A stretch of 64,000 nucleotides of DNA from Effrenium voratum (lineage: Eukaryota > Sar > Dinophyceae > Suessiales > Symbiodiniaceae), in assembly GCA_963377175.1 (NCBI GenBank), contig CAUJNA010003238.1:307098-371097 (forward strand), read 5' to 3'. Numbering within the stretch: position 1 is the first letter of the stretch; each line of letters begins with the position of its first letter. This document shows, piece by piece, positions 29,259 to 36,979 of the stretch. The notes under the pieces are model-generated. The model searched no databases and was not told the DNA's origin. It saw only the letters and a program-made list of their open reading frames with translations. Made by a program: the position numbers and the translations under genes.

Positions 29259-29465
29259 ATGGGTGCTTTTCAAAGTAAAAATAATGAAAATAATAGTTTG
29301 GAAGACATTAAGGTTTTAAGTATAGATGAAAAAACACGAGCAGACACTTTAATTATTAAATCTCTTCAAGAATGTGTGGCACGAATTGAGAAACTAGAGA
29401 AAGAAAAATCTGACAAATTAATATATAAATTACCTGTTCAATTATGTAATTATTCATTATTTTAA
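29259..29465 (+). CDS. Small protein with myristoylation-type N-terminus (68 aa)
   Basis: The N-terminus MGAFQSKNN fits the eukaryotic N-myristoylation rule (Met-Gly-x-x-x-Ser). A helical, coiled-coil-like middle (CVARIEKLEKEKSDKLIY) follows. If acylated by the host enzyme it would bind membranes, which with the lipase hints at a membrane step in the life cycle. No family recognised. Confidence 0.62.
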   Translation: MGAFQSKNNENNSLEDIKVLSIDEKTRADTLIIKSLQECVARIEKLEKEKSDKLIYKLPVQLCNYSLF

Positions 29466-29468
29466 ATT

Positions 29469-29496
29469 AATAATATTAAAACAAATTAATATTATT
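29469..29496. terminator. Hairpin between convergent genes
   Basis: AATAATATTA, 8-base loop, TAATATTATT. Lies between the stop at 29465 (plus) and the stop at 29492 (minus), overlapping the latter, so it could end both transcripts. Confidence 0.48.
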
Positions 29497-29730
29497 GATT
29501 ACTATCATAATCTGTCATTTCACTATCGGGTAATTTCGTTGATGCATTGCTACATATATCATCTATTAAATCTTCTTCATCAACAAAATTATTTTGAAAT
29601 CTTAATAATTCCTCGTCTGTTGCCCTTCTTTTTTGAATACTTTATAAAGTTTATGTATCCAAGAATTAGTATGAAAATTATAATTACCTCTACGATAAAA
29701 TCCACCACATCTACATAGTTTCATTGACAT
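29492..29730 (-). pseudogene. Small gene with Cys pair, split by frameshift
   Basis: Minus-strand ATG 29730 opens MSMKLCRCGGFYRRGNYNF, with one CxC pair. The frame is then lost at an A6 run (T6 on plus, 29629-29634). The neighbouring frame continues at once as RRATDEELLRFQNN and an acidic tail (DEEDLIDDICSNAS...TDYDSNQ) to TAA 29492-29494. One missing A explains the break. About 80 residues in the repaired frame; function unknown. It fills what otherwise looks like an empty 295-bp gap next to the packaging ATPase. Confidence 0.6.
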
Positions 29731-29760
29731 ATTATTATATTATATTAAATTAGAATATCT

Positions 29761-30525
29761 TTATTCATCATTCGTAATTTGAAACGCCTGTTCAAATCTG
29801 ATATGAAACATTTTGTTAATGTCCTTAGCATTCATATTCACGTAGAAGAAACTATAAGGTGCGTCATTAACGGCTTGATGATACATATCTAATAATTGCT
29901 GTTTATCAACAATGGCGCTATTTTCTTCAATAAAACTCATTAACTCACTTGCATTTTTCAATCTAAAAATATATAATGAACTGGCATTTAAACGAATGAT
30001 AGGCGCTAACACATTATATTTTTGTGTTGAACAAATTACACTTACTGCATCGTGCCTACCTCTTGTAAATAATCCATGTAATAATTTACTATATCTAACA
30101 AATTTAGGATCGTCTGCGTGGTCATCTATAACGATTAATATTGAATGCAGTTTCTTTATCTTTTTAGATTTCATATAATTAATTATTTTCTTCTGTCTTT
30201 CAATTACATTTTCTAAATCACTTGGATTATAATTATCAAAATAAATTTGTTCTTTTTCATCATCCACGTGCAATTCATCCCTGATATATTTTTTAACTTC
30301 TGTAAAGGTTGGGTCATTATGAACGCTGGGGGAAAATATAAATATTCTTGCAAATGAATTTCTATAAACATTTAAGATAAGGTTCTGAACCAATACTGTT
30401 TTGCCACCTGTCGAAGAAGCAACTATAATACTTCTAAATGGTAATTTTGGCACGTGCTCATATTTAGATTGTTTGAATTCATATTCAGTTATGTTTATTG
30501 GCTTTATTATTGGAACATCTGACAT
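29761..30525 (-). CDS. Genome-packaging ATPase, FtsK/HerA type (254 aa)
   Basis: A32-like ATPase that pumps viral DNA into the capsid. Walker A is ASSTGGKT (residues 36-43) and Walker B is SILIVIDDHAD (Asp134-Asp135), with the STQKYNV sensor-like segment later; length is typical for the family. It is intact and encoded on the minus strand within the otherwise plus-strand right half. Its TCTAA motif is 22 nt upstream, shared space with the divergent 62-aa gene. Confidence 0.93.
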   Translation of the reverse strand: MSDVPIIKPINITEYEFKQSKYEHVPKLPFRSIIVASSTGGKTVLVQNLILNVYRNSFARIFIFSPSVHNDPTFTEVKKYIRDELHVDDEKEQIYFDNYNPSDLENVIERQKKIINYMKSKKIKKLHSILIVIDDHADDPKFVRYSKLLHGLFTRGRHDAVSVICSTQKYNVLAPIIRLNASSLYIFRLKNASELMSFIEENSAIVDKQQLLDMYHQAVNDAPYSFFYVNMNAKDINKMFHIRFEQAFQITNDE

Positions 30526-30547
30526 AATAAAATAATATTAAAGTTAT

Positions 30548-30552
30548 TTAGA
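30548..30552 (-). promoter_or_regulatory. TCTA-type motif before packaging ATPase
   Basis: TCTAA read on the minus strand (TTAGA on plus), 22 nt before the ATG at 30525. Confidence 0.6.
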
Positions 30553-30577
30553 AAATATTTTATATTGATTATTTTAT

Positions 30578-30766
30578 ATGAATAGAAGCTATTCAGATTA
30601 TATCAATATAATAGATGAAGTAGAGAATATAGAACAAGTTGTTATAACTGATAATAGATGTAAAAAAATATGTTATTTTATTTTAGAATTAATTAAGTTT
30701 GTGATACAATATATCAAAAATAAAAATGTAAATATTAATATAAATGGGAAGAAAGAAAAAGAATAA
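30578..30766 (+). CDS. Hypothetical protein with hydrophobic helix (62 aa)
   Basis: Not recognised. ICYFILELIKFVIQYI at about residues 31-46 could be a short membrane or amphipathic helix. It overlaps the start of the next gene by 23 nt in another frame. Read divergently from the ATPase. Confidence 0.5.
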   Translation: MNRSYSDYINIIDEVENIEQVVITDNRCKKICYFILELIKFVIQYIKNKNVNININGKKEKE

Positions 30767-31103
30767 GACTGAACCAGTTGTTTCTTCAACTGATGAAGAC
30801 AAAGAAGAAGTTGTTAAAGAAACATCAGTTATTGAGTTTGCTTGTCCAATGTGTAAAAGAATATTAGAAATGAAGAATGAATTAGAAATACAAAAGAAAG
30901 GAAACTGTAAATGTTCGTGTATTCCAGCCAGTTTCAAAATAAGTAGAAATGATAAGAAAATGAATATTGATAAAACTAAAGACAGTATCAACTTAGAAAC
31001 AGATGTTCATAATATTGCTATACGCTTTGGGAGGGGAGTTACTCCATCCGATAATGGTGATAAGGAAACTCAGGAAACTATTAAACAAATGATGAAAAAT
31101 TAG
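30744..31103 (+). CDS. Zinc-ribbon-like small protein (119 aa)
   Basis: CPMC at about residues 34-37 and CKCSC near 55-59 form a plausible four-Cys zinc ribbon, flanked by a basic N-terminus (MGRKKKNK) and an acidic linker. It might act in transcription, but no family was recognised. It has no own TCTA motif, so translation may depend on the overlapping upstream gene's transcript. Confidence 0.62.
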   Translation: MGRKKKNKTEPVVSSTDEDKEEVVKETSVIEFACPMCKRILEMKNELEIQKKGNCKCSCIPASFKISRNDKKMNIDKTKDSINLETDVHNIAIRFGRGVTPSDNGDKETQETIKQMMKN

Positions 31104-31181
31104 TATTTAAAGAGTAGATTTAACATAATTTAAACATTTAGTTTTAAAAGTTTTATTTTATAATATAATATATATATTTAC

Positions 31182-31454
31182 ATGGATGAAGGATTAGAAA
31201 AGATGGTTAAAAAACTGAACAAGGTTTTAGAACAGAATAAGAATATTTTAGAAATCTTGCAAGAAATGGAAAAGAAGAAACCGTTAACAAACAGTTATCA
31301 AAGTAAAGAAGTAGATCGAACCAATGGTGAATATAAAAATAAAAGAAATATTTATTTAAACAAACTTAATAACAAAGAAATTAAAGAACCGAAGGCTTCA
31401 ACTATGACATTTTATCAAATTGACTATGACGAGGAAACGCAACTTTATTCATAA
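31182..31454 (+). CDS. Hypothetical coiled-coil protein (90 aa)
   Basis: The N-terminal 35 residues (MVKKLNKVLEQNKNILEIL) form a clear heptad-type helix; the rest is Lys/Asn-rich. No recognised family. A GTATTTAAAG string 68 nt upstream resembles the core of the replication-class promoter motif. The stop codon lies inside a 9-bp hairpin. Confidence 0.6.
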   Translation: MDEGLEKMVKKLNKVLEQNKNILEILQEMEKKKPLTNSYQSKEVDRTNGEYKNKRNIYLNKLNNKEIKEPKASTMTFYQIDYDEETQLYS

Positions 31455-31460
31455 AGTTGC
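31439..31460 (+). terminator. Hairpin containing the stop of the 90-aa gene
   Basis: GCAACTTTA, loop TTCA, TAAAGTTGC. A second hairpin follows at 31473-31495 (AAAACTAAAC, loop ATA, GTTTAGTTTT). Confidence 0.55.
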
Positions 31461-31534
31461 ATTTACTCATTGAAAACTAAACATAGTTTAGTTTTTAACG
31501 AGGAAACAGGGATTTTTATTCATAGATAATATTA

Positions 31535-31539
31535 TCTAA
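31535..31539 (+). promoter_or_regulatory. TCTA-type motif before methyltransferase
   Basis: TCTAA, 12 nt before the ATG at 31552. Confidence 0.58.
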
Positions 31540-31551
31540 ATATCTTTAATA

Positions 31552-32166
31552 ATGAACTTATTAGAGATGTTTAGTGGGACAGGCAGTGTTGGACTTGTTG
31601 CAAAAGCAATGGGTTTCAATGTTATTTCATTGGATTTGAAAAATGCTGATATAAATACTGATATTTTGAAATGGGATTATAAACAATTTGATAGGAACCA
31701 TTTTGATTTTATTTGGAGTAGTCCCCCATGCACTGAATATAGTGTAGCAAAAACTAGGGGAATAAGAAACATTGAATATGCTAATAGTATAGTTTTAAAA
31801 ACTATTGAAATTATCAAATATTTTAATCCTAAATATTTTGTAATCGAAAATCCACAAACTGGATTATTAAAAAATCAGGAGTTTATGGATGAGTTTGATT
31901 TTAAAGATGTAGATTATTGTAAATATGGAATGCCTTACAGAAAACGCACTAGGCTATGGAATAACATTACAACTTGGAAACCTAAACATTTATGTAAAAA
32001 GGATTGTGGCAACATCAGGAATAATAAACATATTGAAACAGCACAACGGCTACCATCGGGCACTAAGGAAAAATGGGGAGACAATCCAATAATACATAAA
32101 CAGGAAGACCTATATAAAATACCTAGTAGTTTAATCAGTGAAATTTTGGTGAGTTTGGTTGGTTAA
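31552..32166 (+). CDS. Short C5 cytosine DNA methyltransferase (204 aa)
   Basis: Transfers a methyl group from S-adenosylmethionine to cytosine C5. Motif I is LLEMFSGTGSVG (3-14), motif IV SSPPCTEYS carries the catalytic Cys, motif VI is FVIENPQ, and a YGMPYRKRTRLW segment follows, like motif VIII. At 204 residues it is much shorter than usual and lacks room for a normal target-recognition domain, so its specificity may be low or supplied elsewhere. Likely role: marking or protecting viral DNA. The start follows a TCTAA motif. Confidence 0.85.
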   Translation: MNLLEMFSGTGSVGLVAKAMGFNVISLDLKNADINTDILKWDYKQFDRNHFDFIWSSPPCTEYSVAKTRGIRNIEYANSIVLKTIEIIKYFNPKYFVIENPQTGLLKNQEFMDEFDFKDVDYCKYGMPYRKRTRLWNNITTWKPKHLCKKDCGNIRNNKHIETAQRLPSGTKEKWGDNPIIHKQEDLYKIPSSLISEILVSLVG

Positions 32167-32197
32167 ATAATTTGAGGGTGAAAAAGCCCCCTTTTTA

Positions 32198-32286
32198 ACA
32201 TACACCGCTTTTGGTGTATGCGTACACCGCTTTTGGTGTATGCGTACACCGCTTTTGGTGTATGCGTACACCGCTTTTGGTGTATG
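32198..32286. repeat. Tandem hairpin repeat (ATACACC..GGTGTAT)
   Basis: Four copies of the 22-base unit GTACACCGCTTTTGGTGTAT plus GC. Each is a hairpin with stem ATACACC/GGTGTAT and loop GCTTTT. Follows the methyltransferase stop by about 30 nt. Structural analogue, with unrelated sequence, of the hairpin array at 19344-19520. Confidence 0.88.
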
Positions 32287-32532
32287 GTTTTTGTCCCTTT
32301 TGGACAGCCCCAAATGCAAGGTTTGTGCTCTTTCAGGGAGACAATCAGCAGATGTAGATTACATATTTGAAGATTTATTAACTGATAATTATTTTAATCC
32401 TTAATACTTAATTGCAATATAATTATAACATGTAAAATCTTATATGTTATAATTATACTATACTTATGGTTTGTAAAGATTGAAATACTTTAATTTTCCT
32501 TAATTTGGTTATCTCTTTCAAAGTGCGTTGTT
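32287..32532 (+). other. Gap with a possible decayed ORF end
   Basis: One plus-strand frame from about 32297 to TAA 32402-32404 reads LDSPKCKVCALSG, then ADVDYIFEDLLTDNYFNP, which looks protein-like but has no start. The rest up to the terminal repeat is AT-rich without features. Confidence 0.3.
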
Positions 32533-33034
32533 TGAACTTAAGTTATAAAATTCTATCTACCTAACCTTGCCCATAATATTTCTACAAAATTTATGATAAA
32601 AATATTGTAAGATAATTTATCATAATTTTTGGAATAATATTTTTGAAAATTTATTTTTTTGAAAAATTACTTTTTTTTTTGAAAATATTATTTTTTTTGA
32701 GAAATATTATTTTTGCTTTTTTTTTGTATGAATGAGCTTAACCTTGCCCATGCATCCTACCATCAATAACCATATCATATGAACCACCCTATACTCCTAT
32801 TTCCACTCAAGCATCCTAACAATGACAAGAATGATGGAATAGAAAATGAGAAAAATGTAACTTTTTTGATGGATTTTGAGGTTGAGACTGTTATGAAATG
32901 TTTTGAGTGGAAATATGCATAATGAATAAGGATGACGATTTGAATAGTGAAAAATGGTTGAAAAATGCTGTTCTTGCGTAGGGTGGGGGTCACACTCGGG
33001 TACCATAAAAAGATGGGCAAGGCCTACCCTAACT
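32533..33034 (-). repeat. Right terminal inverted repeat
   Basis: Inverted copy of 12442-12932 with small indels; again carries three ATGGGCAAGG sites. Outer end ...CCCTAACT, followed directly by GATAT. Confidence 0.93.
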
Positions 33035-33039
33035 GATAT
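33035..33039. repeat. Target-site duplication, right (GATAT)
   Basis: Matches 12437-12441 exactly. A sixth base (T) could be counted on one side only if the terminal base of the repeat is reassigned. Confidence 0.88.
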
Positions 33040-33212
33040 GTGCCGGGACTATGCAATGATTCCCATTCATGGAGCCATGACCATTGGCCATAGAAGAAGG
33101 TTCGACCATGGCACGTGGGCTAAAACTGGCGAAGGTTTAGGCTTAACCGTAAGTCTTTGCCAGCCGGTGAGCCCAACGGTAAAGGACCTGCAACCCATTT
33201 GTGTTACTTCAC

Positions 33213-33370
33213 CATTTGGGTGTGTCTTTTATCTGGAAACCCAAAGGACACCAACCATTTTGTGGTCCCCGCATGTTCAGACACCATTTCTAGAGGCGGG
33301 CGGCTCGTCTTTGTGGTTTCAAAGGGAAACCACTGTGGGAAGTCCAGTGGGAAAATGACACACCCATATG
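33213..33370. mobile_element. Short inverted-repeat element, introner-like (copy 2)
   Basis: Begins CATTTGGGTGTGTCTTTT and ends AAAATGACACACCCATATG, its near reverse complement. Lies in host DNA 180 bp from the provirus end, within FDH intron 4. Confidence 0.55.
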
Positions 33371-33821
33371 TTTCGGTCAACCTACCAAGCACAAATGTCA
33401 AAAGGGCACAGAACTGGAACAAGTCAGGCTGATTCATCCTCCGAACTCCCGGCATGGAACTGGGGGAGGGAGCTGTGAACATCCCAGGCTACACACAGAA
33501 ACTCTGCAGATTCTGCCTCACATGGGCGGCCCGTCTGGTTGTTTTAAGTTGGTGCCCATGTTTCTGGTGGTTTCAAGAGGAAACCAAAAGAACACCTCCA
33601 TTTCTGAGGAGTCCCCCTATCTTAAGACACACCCATATTCCGTCTACCCGAGAAAGAAAAAAACACATCCACCTGGCGACCCTGGAAACCAGCCCAAGCC
33701 CTCCCCCCCAAAACAAAGAGAGACAAAACTGGACACCCCGGAAACCATCCCCAAATGGGAACTAGAGCTGGAGCCACGTTCCCTTCGGGTTCCAAAGATT
33801 GGGGGGCACTTCCCTTGGGGC

Positions 33822-33911
33822 CTTCTCGAAGCGCTCCGCGCTCATGTAGGCGGGCCAAAAGGGCTGGGAGATCACCACGTCGGCGTCCGGCAGCTCCTCC
33901 GGTGACGAGTC
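33822..33911 (-). CDS. fdh: FDH exon 4 (last exon before the provirus)
   Basis: Encodes SSPEELPDADVVISQPFWPA and YMSAERFEK. The donor is GC (GCCCCA) after GAGAAG; with exon 5 it gives ERFEK-AKKLKL as in bacterial FDH. The 5' edge is not settled: an AG-G acceptor at 33897 would start it at ELPDADV, while similarity could allow SSPEE to be coding. Confidence 0.82.
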
Positions 33912-33954
33912 TTTGGAGAGCTGGGCGTGGCCGCTTTTCTGATTTTAGCTTGGC

Positions 33955-34225
33955 TACCCACAAAATGGCTTCGGTTTTCTATATTGGGCTTCCCTTCAAC
34001 CACCAAAAGGAGGGGGAGTTCCCGCAAAAAAAAGACACACCTACTAGGTCCTCCCCAAAATGGCGTCGGTTTTCCATTTGGGTTACCTTCAAGCCACCAA
34101 AAGGAGGGGAGCACGCGCAGGACACACCCAATAGGTCCCCTCACAAAATGGTTTCGATTGTCCAATTGGGTTTCCCTTCAAACCAGCAAAAGGAGGGGGA
34201 GTACCCGCAAAAATAGGACGCGCCC
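33955..34225. repeat. Three ~90-bp tandem copies of a host repeat
   Basis: Units at about 33958, 34047 and 34138 share AAAATGG.TTCGGTTTTC, GGGTTTCCCTTCAA and CCAAAAGGAGGGG. Related to the internal part of the dispersed inverted-repeat elements. Non-coding, in FDH intron 3. Confidence 0.7.
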
Positions 34226-34549
34226 AGTTGGGTGTGTGTGTGTGTTGAAATAGGGAATGACATCCCAAACTGCCTGCTTTCTTTTGATGTGTTGGTTTCC
34301 CCCCAAAAAAACACAACAACAACCCCGAAAAGGGGGGTCAAACAAGTACGGAACCAGTCGGAACCACCTCAAAAGTGGTTGAACATGAACCCGCATGTCC
34401 TCCAAAGAGTCCAGGACCCATGGAATTCATGTTTACACCCATTTGGGTGTGTCTTTTTCGAGGGTATCCCAGTGGGTTGGTTTTAACGGTACACCGAAAC
34501 GGAAAAACCACCCACTGGTTCAAATTGGTTGGTTTCTTCTTTTTGTAAT

Positions 34550-34568
34550 GTGCCCGTTTTGGCTCAAG
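34550..34568 (+). other. Possible relict dinoflagellate spliced-leader tail
   Basis: GTGCCCGTTTTGGCTCAAG matches the last 19 bases of the dinoflagellate spliced leader, as I recall it, at 16 positions, including the final 12 without a mismatch. Such relicts mark retro-inserted mRNAs. No coding exon was recognised behind it, and chance is not excluded. Confidence 0.3.
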
Positions 34569-35922
34569 TTGCAAAGGGCAACCACCGCGCCTTTTCGAAG
34601 ACGGAGTCGGGGCCATCCTGCCGGCTTGCCATTGAGAGGGTGCAACTCCAAGCAACGGTAGCCCATGCATCAGGAAACCACGGCTGTGTTTTCCTTCTGG
34701 CCTTCCATACTAAAAAGCAAAGCGGATCAACCACTCGCTCCGAAAGGCTCGATACCCCCAGCTCCGTAACTGCTCGCCCCCTTTTTGTTCCGCCCCTCAG
34801 AAAAGTCCCCATGTCCCCTTTACACATCACCTCCAGGGAAACTTAACAAAGGTTTACATACACCACTATCTTAACACGGTCCCCTACAAAGTTGCTCTAT
34901 TTCCGAAAAGAAGTCTCTAAAAACAATCATTAGTTGCTTTCTTGGATAAACGAAGCGTGGGGATAAAACACCTATACTTATTGTATATATATATATATCC
35001 TTGCTTCCCTTCAAACGAACCAAAGAACAGGCCCCAATCAAAAAAACGGAACCACGCCCACCCAACCTGGTGAGCTGACAGGCCAGAACGAAAATCCTAC
35101 CTTGTGGTTGCCTTGATGACAACAAAGAAACCATCCAAAAACCTGATTCAAAGTTTGGCAACAGTTGTGCCACAACTGCCCTGCAATTTCAAATGGAAGC
35201 CAGCCAAATCTTATGAACAAAACTCCTTTTGGGCAATACATCCCTTGTGGTCCCATTTTGATTTGGGTATGTGTGAAAATGAGAGGACTCCCCAAGATGG
35301 GGCCTTGCAACTTGTGGTTGGCCCACTCGGGGCCCCTTCTTTTTTCAGGGCACCCTTGGCTTGGGGCAAATCCCAAAAGGAAAGCCATAAACTGGGGGGT
35401 CGCAACCCCAAAAATTGACGCAGACCCCGCCAAAAAAAATGTTTCCCCCAGTGAGCCCGCCCCCCCACAAAAAAGAGCTCGGTCCTGTGGGACTTTATTA
35501 TGGAATTGGAAACTTCGTCACTCGGTGTCTTAAAATCGGTGACATCAAAGATAGAAGAAACCAAACATTGTGGCTTTGATTTACCACTCCAACATGGGCA
35601 TCAACAGGGGCAGCCACAAAAAAGATGCAAATTTGTGTGGTCCCCATGCATGGGTTAAGTACCCCCCCTCCCCCCTAATCGGCAGGGTGGGCTTTTCGTA
35701 CGCGGAAATCTGAACCCCTTCCAAAAAATCCAGGCCAGAACCTCCTTTAAATGTCTGCCAAACCTTCCAAAAACAAACTTGCAGGGTCCACCCACCACCT
35801 CCTTCAAATTTTCTCCAGGGTCCATTGGAGTCCCATGGCTGTTCGCCCACTTGCGACCTCCATGGCCCCCTCGGCCCACTCACTCGCGACGGCTCGCGAC
35901 TCGCGACCTCGCGGCTCCGCGG

Positions 35923-35997
35923 GTCCTTGGAGGAGGTCACCACGAAGCTGTGCCCCGCGGCTTCCAGGAACTTCCGCAGGCCCAGGGCCCCGCTCAC
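35923..35997 (-). CDS. fdh: FDH exon 3
   Basis: Encodes VSGALGLRKFLEAAGHSFVV then TSSKD. The acceptor GCTGAG followed by GTG joins in frame to exon 2 (..HLLGS-VSGALGL). The 3' edge is uncertain: the frame stays open for about nine more codons (PRSREVASR), which would match the family's spacing to ELPDADV. Confidence 0.82.
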
Positions 35998-36907
35998 CTC
36001 AGCGCGGGAGTTCGTCGGGGAGTTCGGGGGGGATTTGGAAGACGCGGGAGGTGGGATGCTGTAGGCGAAAATAGGATTCAAAGGGGAAAAGGGGAAAGGG
36101 AATGCACCAGGTGTTTTTAAATTGGTGGAAAGGGAGGTCTAAAAGTGTTCATCAAGGTTGAAACGGCTTGTTGGTTGAGTTTCCGAAGCTGGTTCGATAG
36201 GTTGGTCTCAAAGGTTGATAAAGGGAAACCCTTGGTTGGATTTTGAAGGGGAAACCAACCACAAAGCGACCCCGACTGTTGGTGGTTGACTTTTGTGGAT
36301 GTTGGCTTGAAGGGGAAATCCTATTCCGAAAAGTTGCCCTGCGTTTGATCGTTGATTTGAACCCATCCAAGCAAAAAGTTGAAAGCAGGAAGTCACGAGC
36401 TGGGGGGAGGGAGAGGGGCGGGGAAGGAGCCGCTTAATAAGGGCTTCTTTGGGCTCCCTCCCCCCACCCCCCCCCCAAAGGCCCCATCCATGAGGAAGCA
36501 ACTCAACAAACAGGCCGGGGCTCATAGTGCTCTATGACTGCTTTGACTGAGTGTGGCCCTTGGCAACTCCCTTCAGGTCAAACCCCTAAAAGTTGAAGCC
36601 AGAAAGCAACCCGCTGGGTGTCTGGGACAAAAGCATGGGCGCGTGTTTCTCTCGAGGGTACATGTTTGCTTTGTGGTTTTAAGGGAAAACCAACCTGAAA
36701 AAACCAAAGTTAGGGGGTTGTGGAAAACTGTGAATGCGACTCCAAGTACTCTTGGCCTCATCCCAGCTCCACTCATCTGCAGTTTCACAGGAAGGACTTC
36801 ATCTTCATTCACTACTGCGTCATTGCATAATGAGCTCGGCTTGGAAAGCGCATGCTCCAAATCCTAAAACCAGACATGCCCAAATCGCAAACTTGCAGCT
36901 GAGTCGC

Positions 36908-36979
36908 AGAGCCCAGGAGATGCCCCGGCGTGAAGTCCACCGTTGAAGGGCTCGGAGTGGTTTGACCCCCTGGGTACGC
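36908..36979 (-). CDS. fdh: FDH exon 2
   Basis: 24 codons, AYPGGQTTPSPSTVDFTPGH then LLGS. The acceptor is CTCCAG followed by GCG; the donor is GC (GCGACT). Bacterial-type FDH has YPGGQTLPTP.. at this point. Confidence 0.9.

Larger units (their letters stand above)
12442..33034. mobile_element. Integrated polinton-like virus (PLV), near complete
   Basis: A 20,593-bp AT-rich block inside FDH intron 4. It is bounded by inverted terminal repeats (491 and 502 bp) and a 5-bp target duplication. The termini are 5'-AGTT...AACT-3', matching the AG/CT ends I recall for Polintons. It carries the morphogenesis set (double jelly-roll major capsid protein, penton, packaging ATPase), an rve integrase, a polymerase-helicase, a lipase, an S74-type spike and a DNA methyltransferase. 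The gene layout is minus strand left of 23.7 kb and mostly plus strand to the right. The lack of a recognisable maturation protease favours a PLV over a classical virophage or Maverick, but the exact class is not certain. The perfect target duplication and closely similar terminal repeats suggest a fairly recent insertion. Confidence 0.93.

Noticed and set aside
12437..33039. Provirus placed here by misassembly
   Set aside because: The perfect 5-bp duplication immediately outside both repeat tips and the FDH reading frame continuing on both sides argue for a real insertion. Junction reads would settle it.
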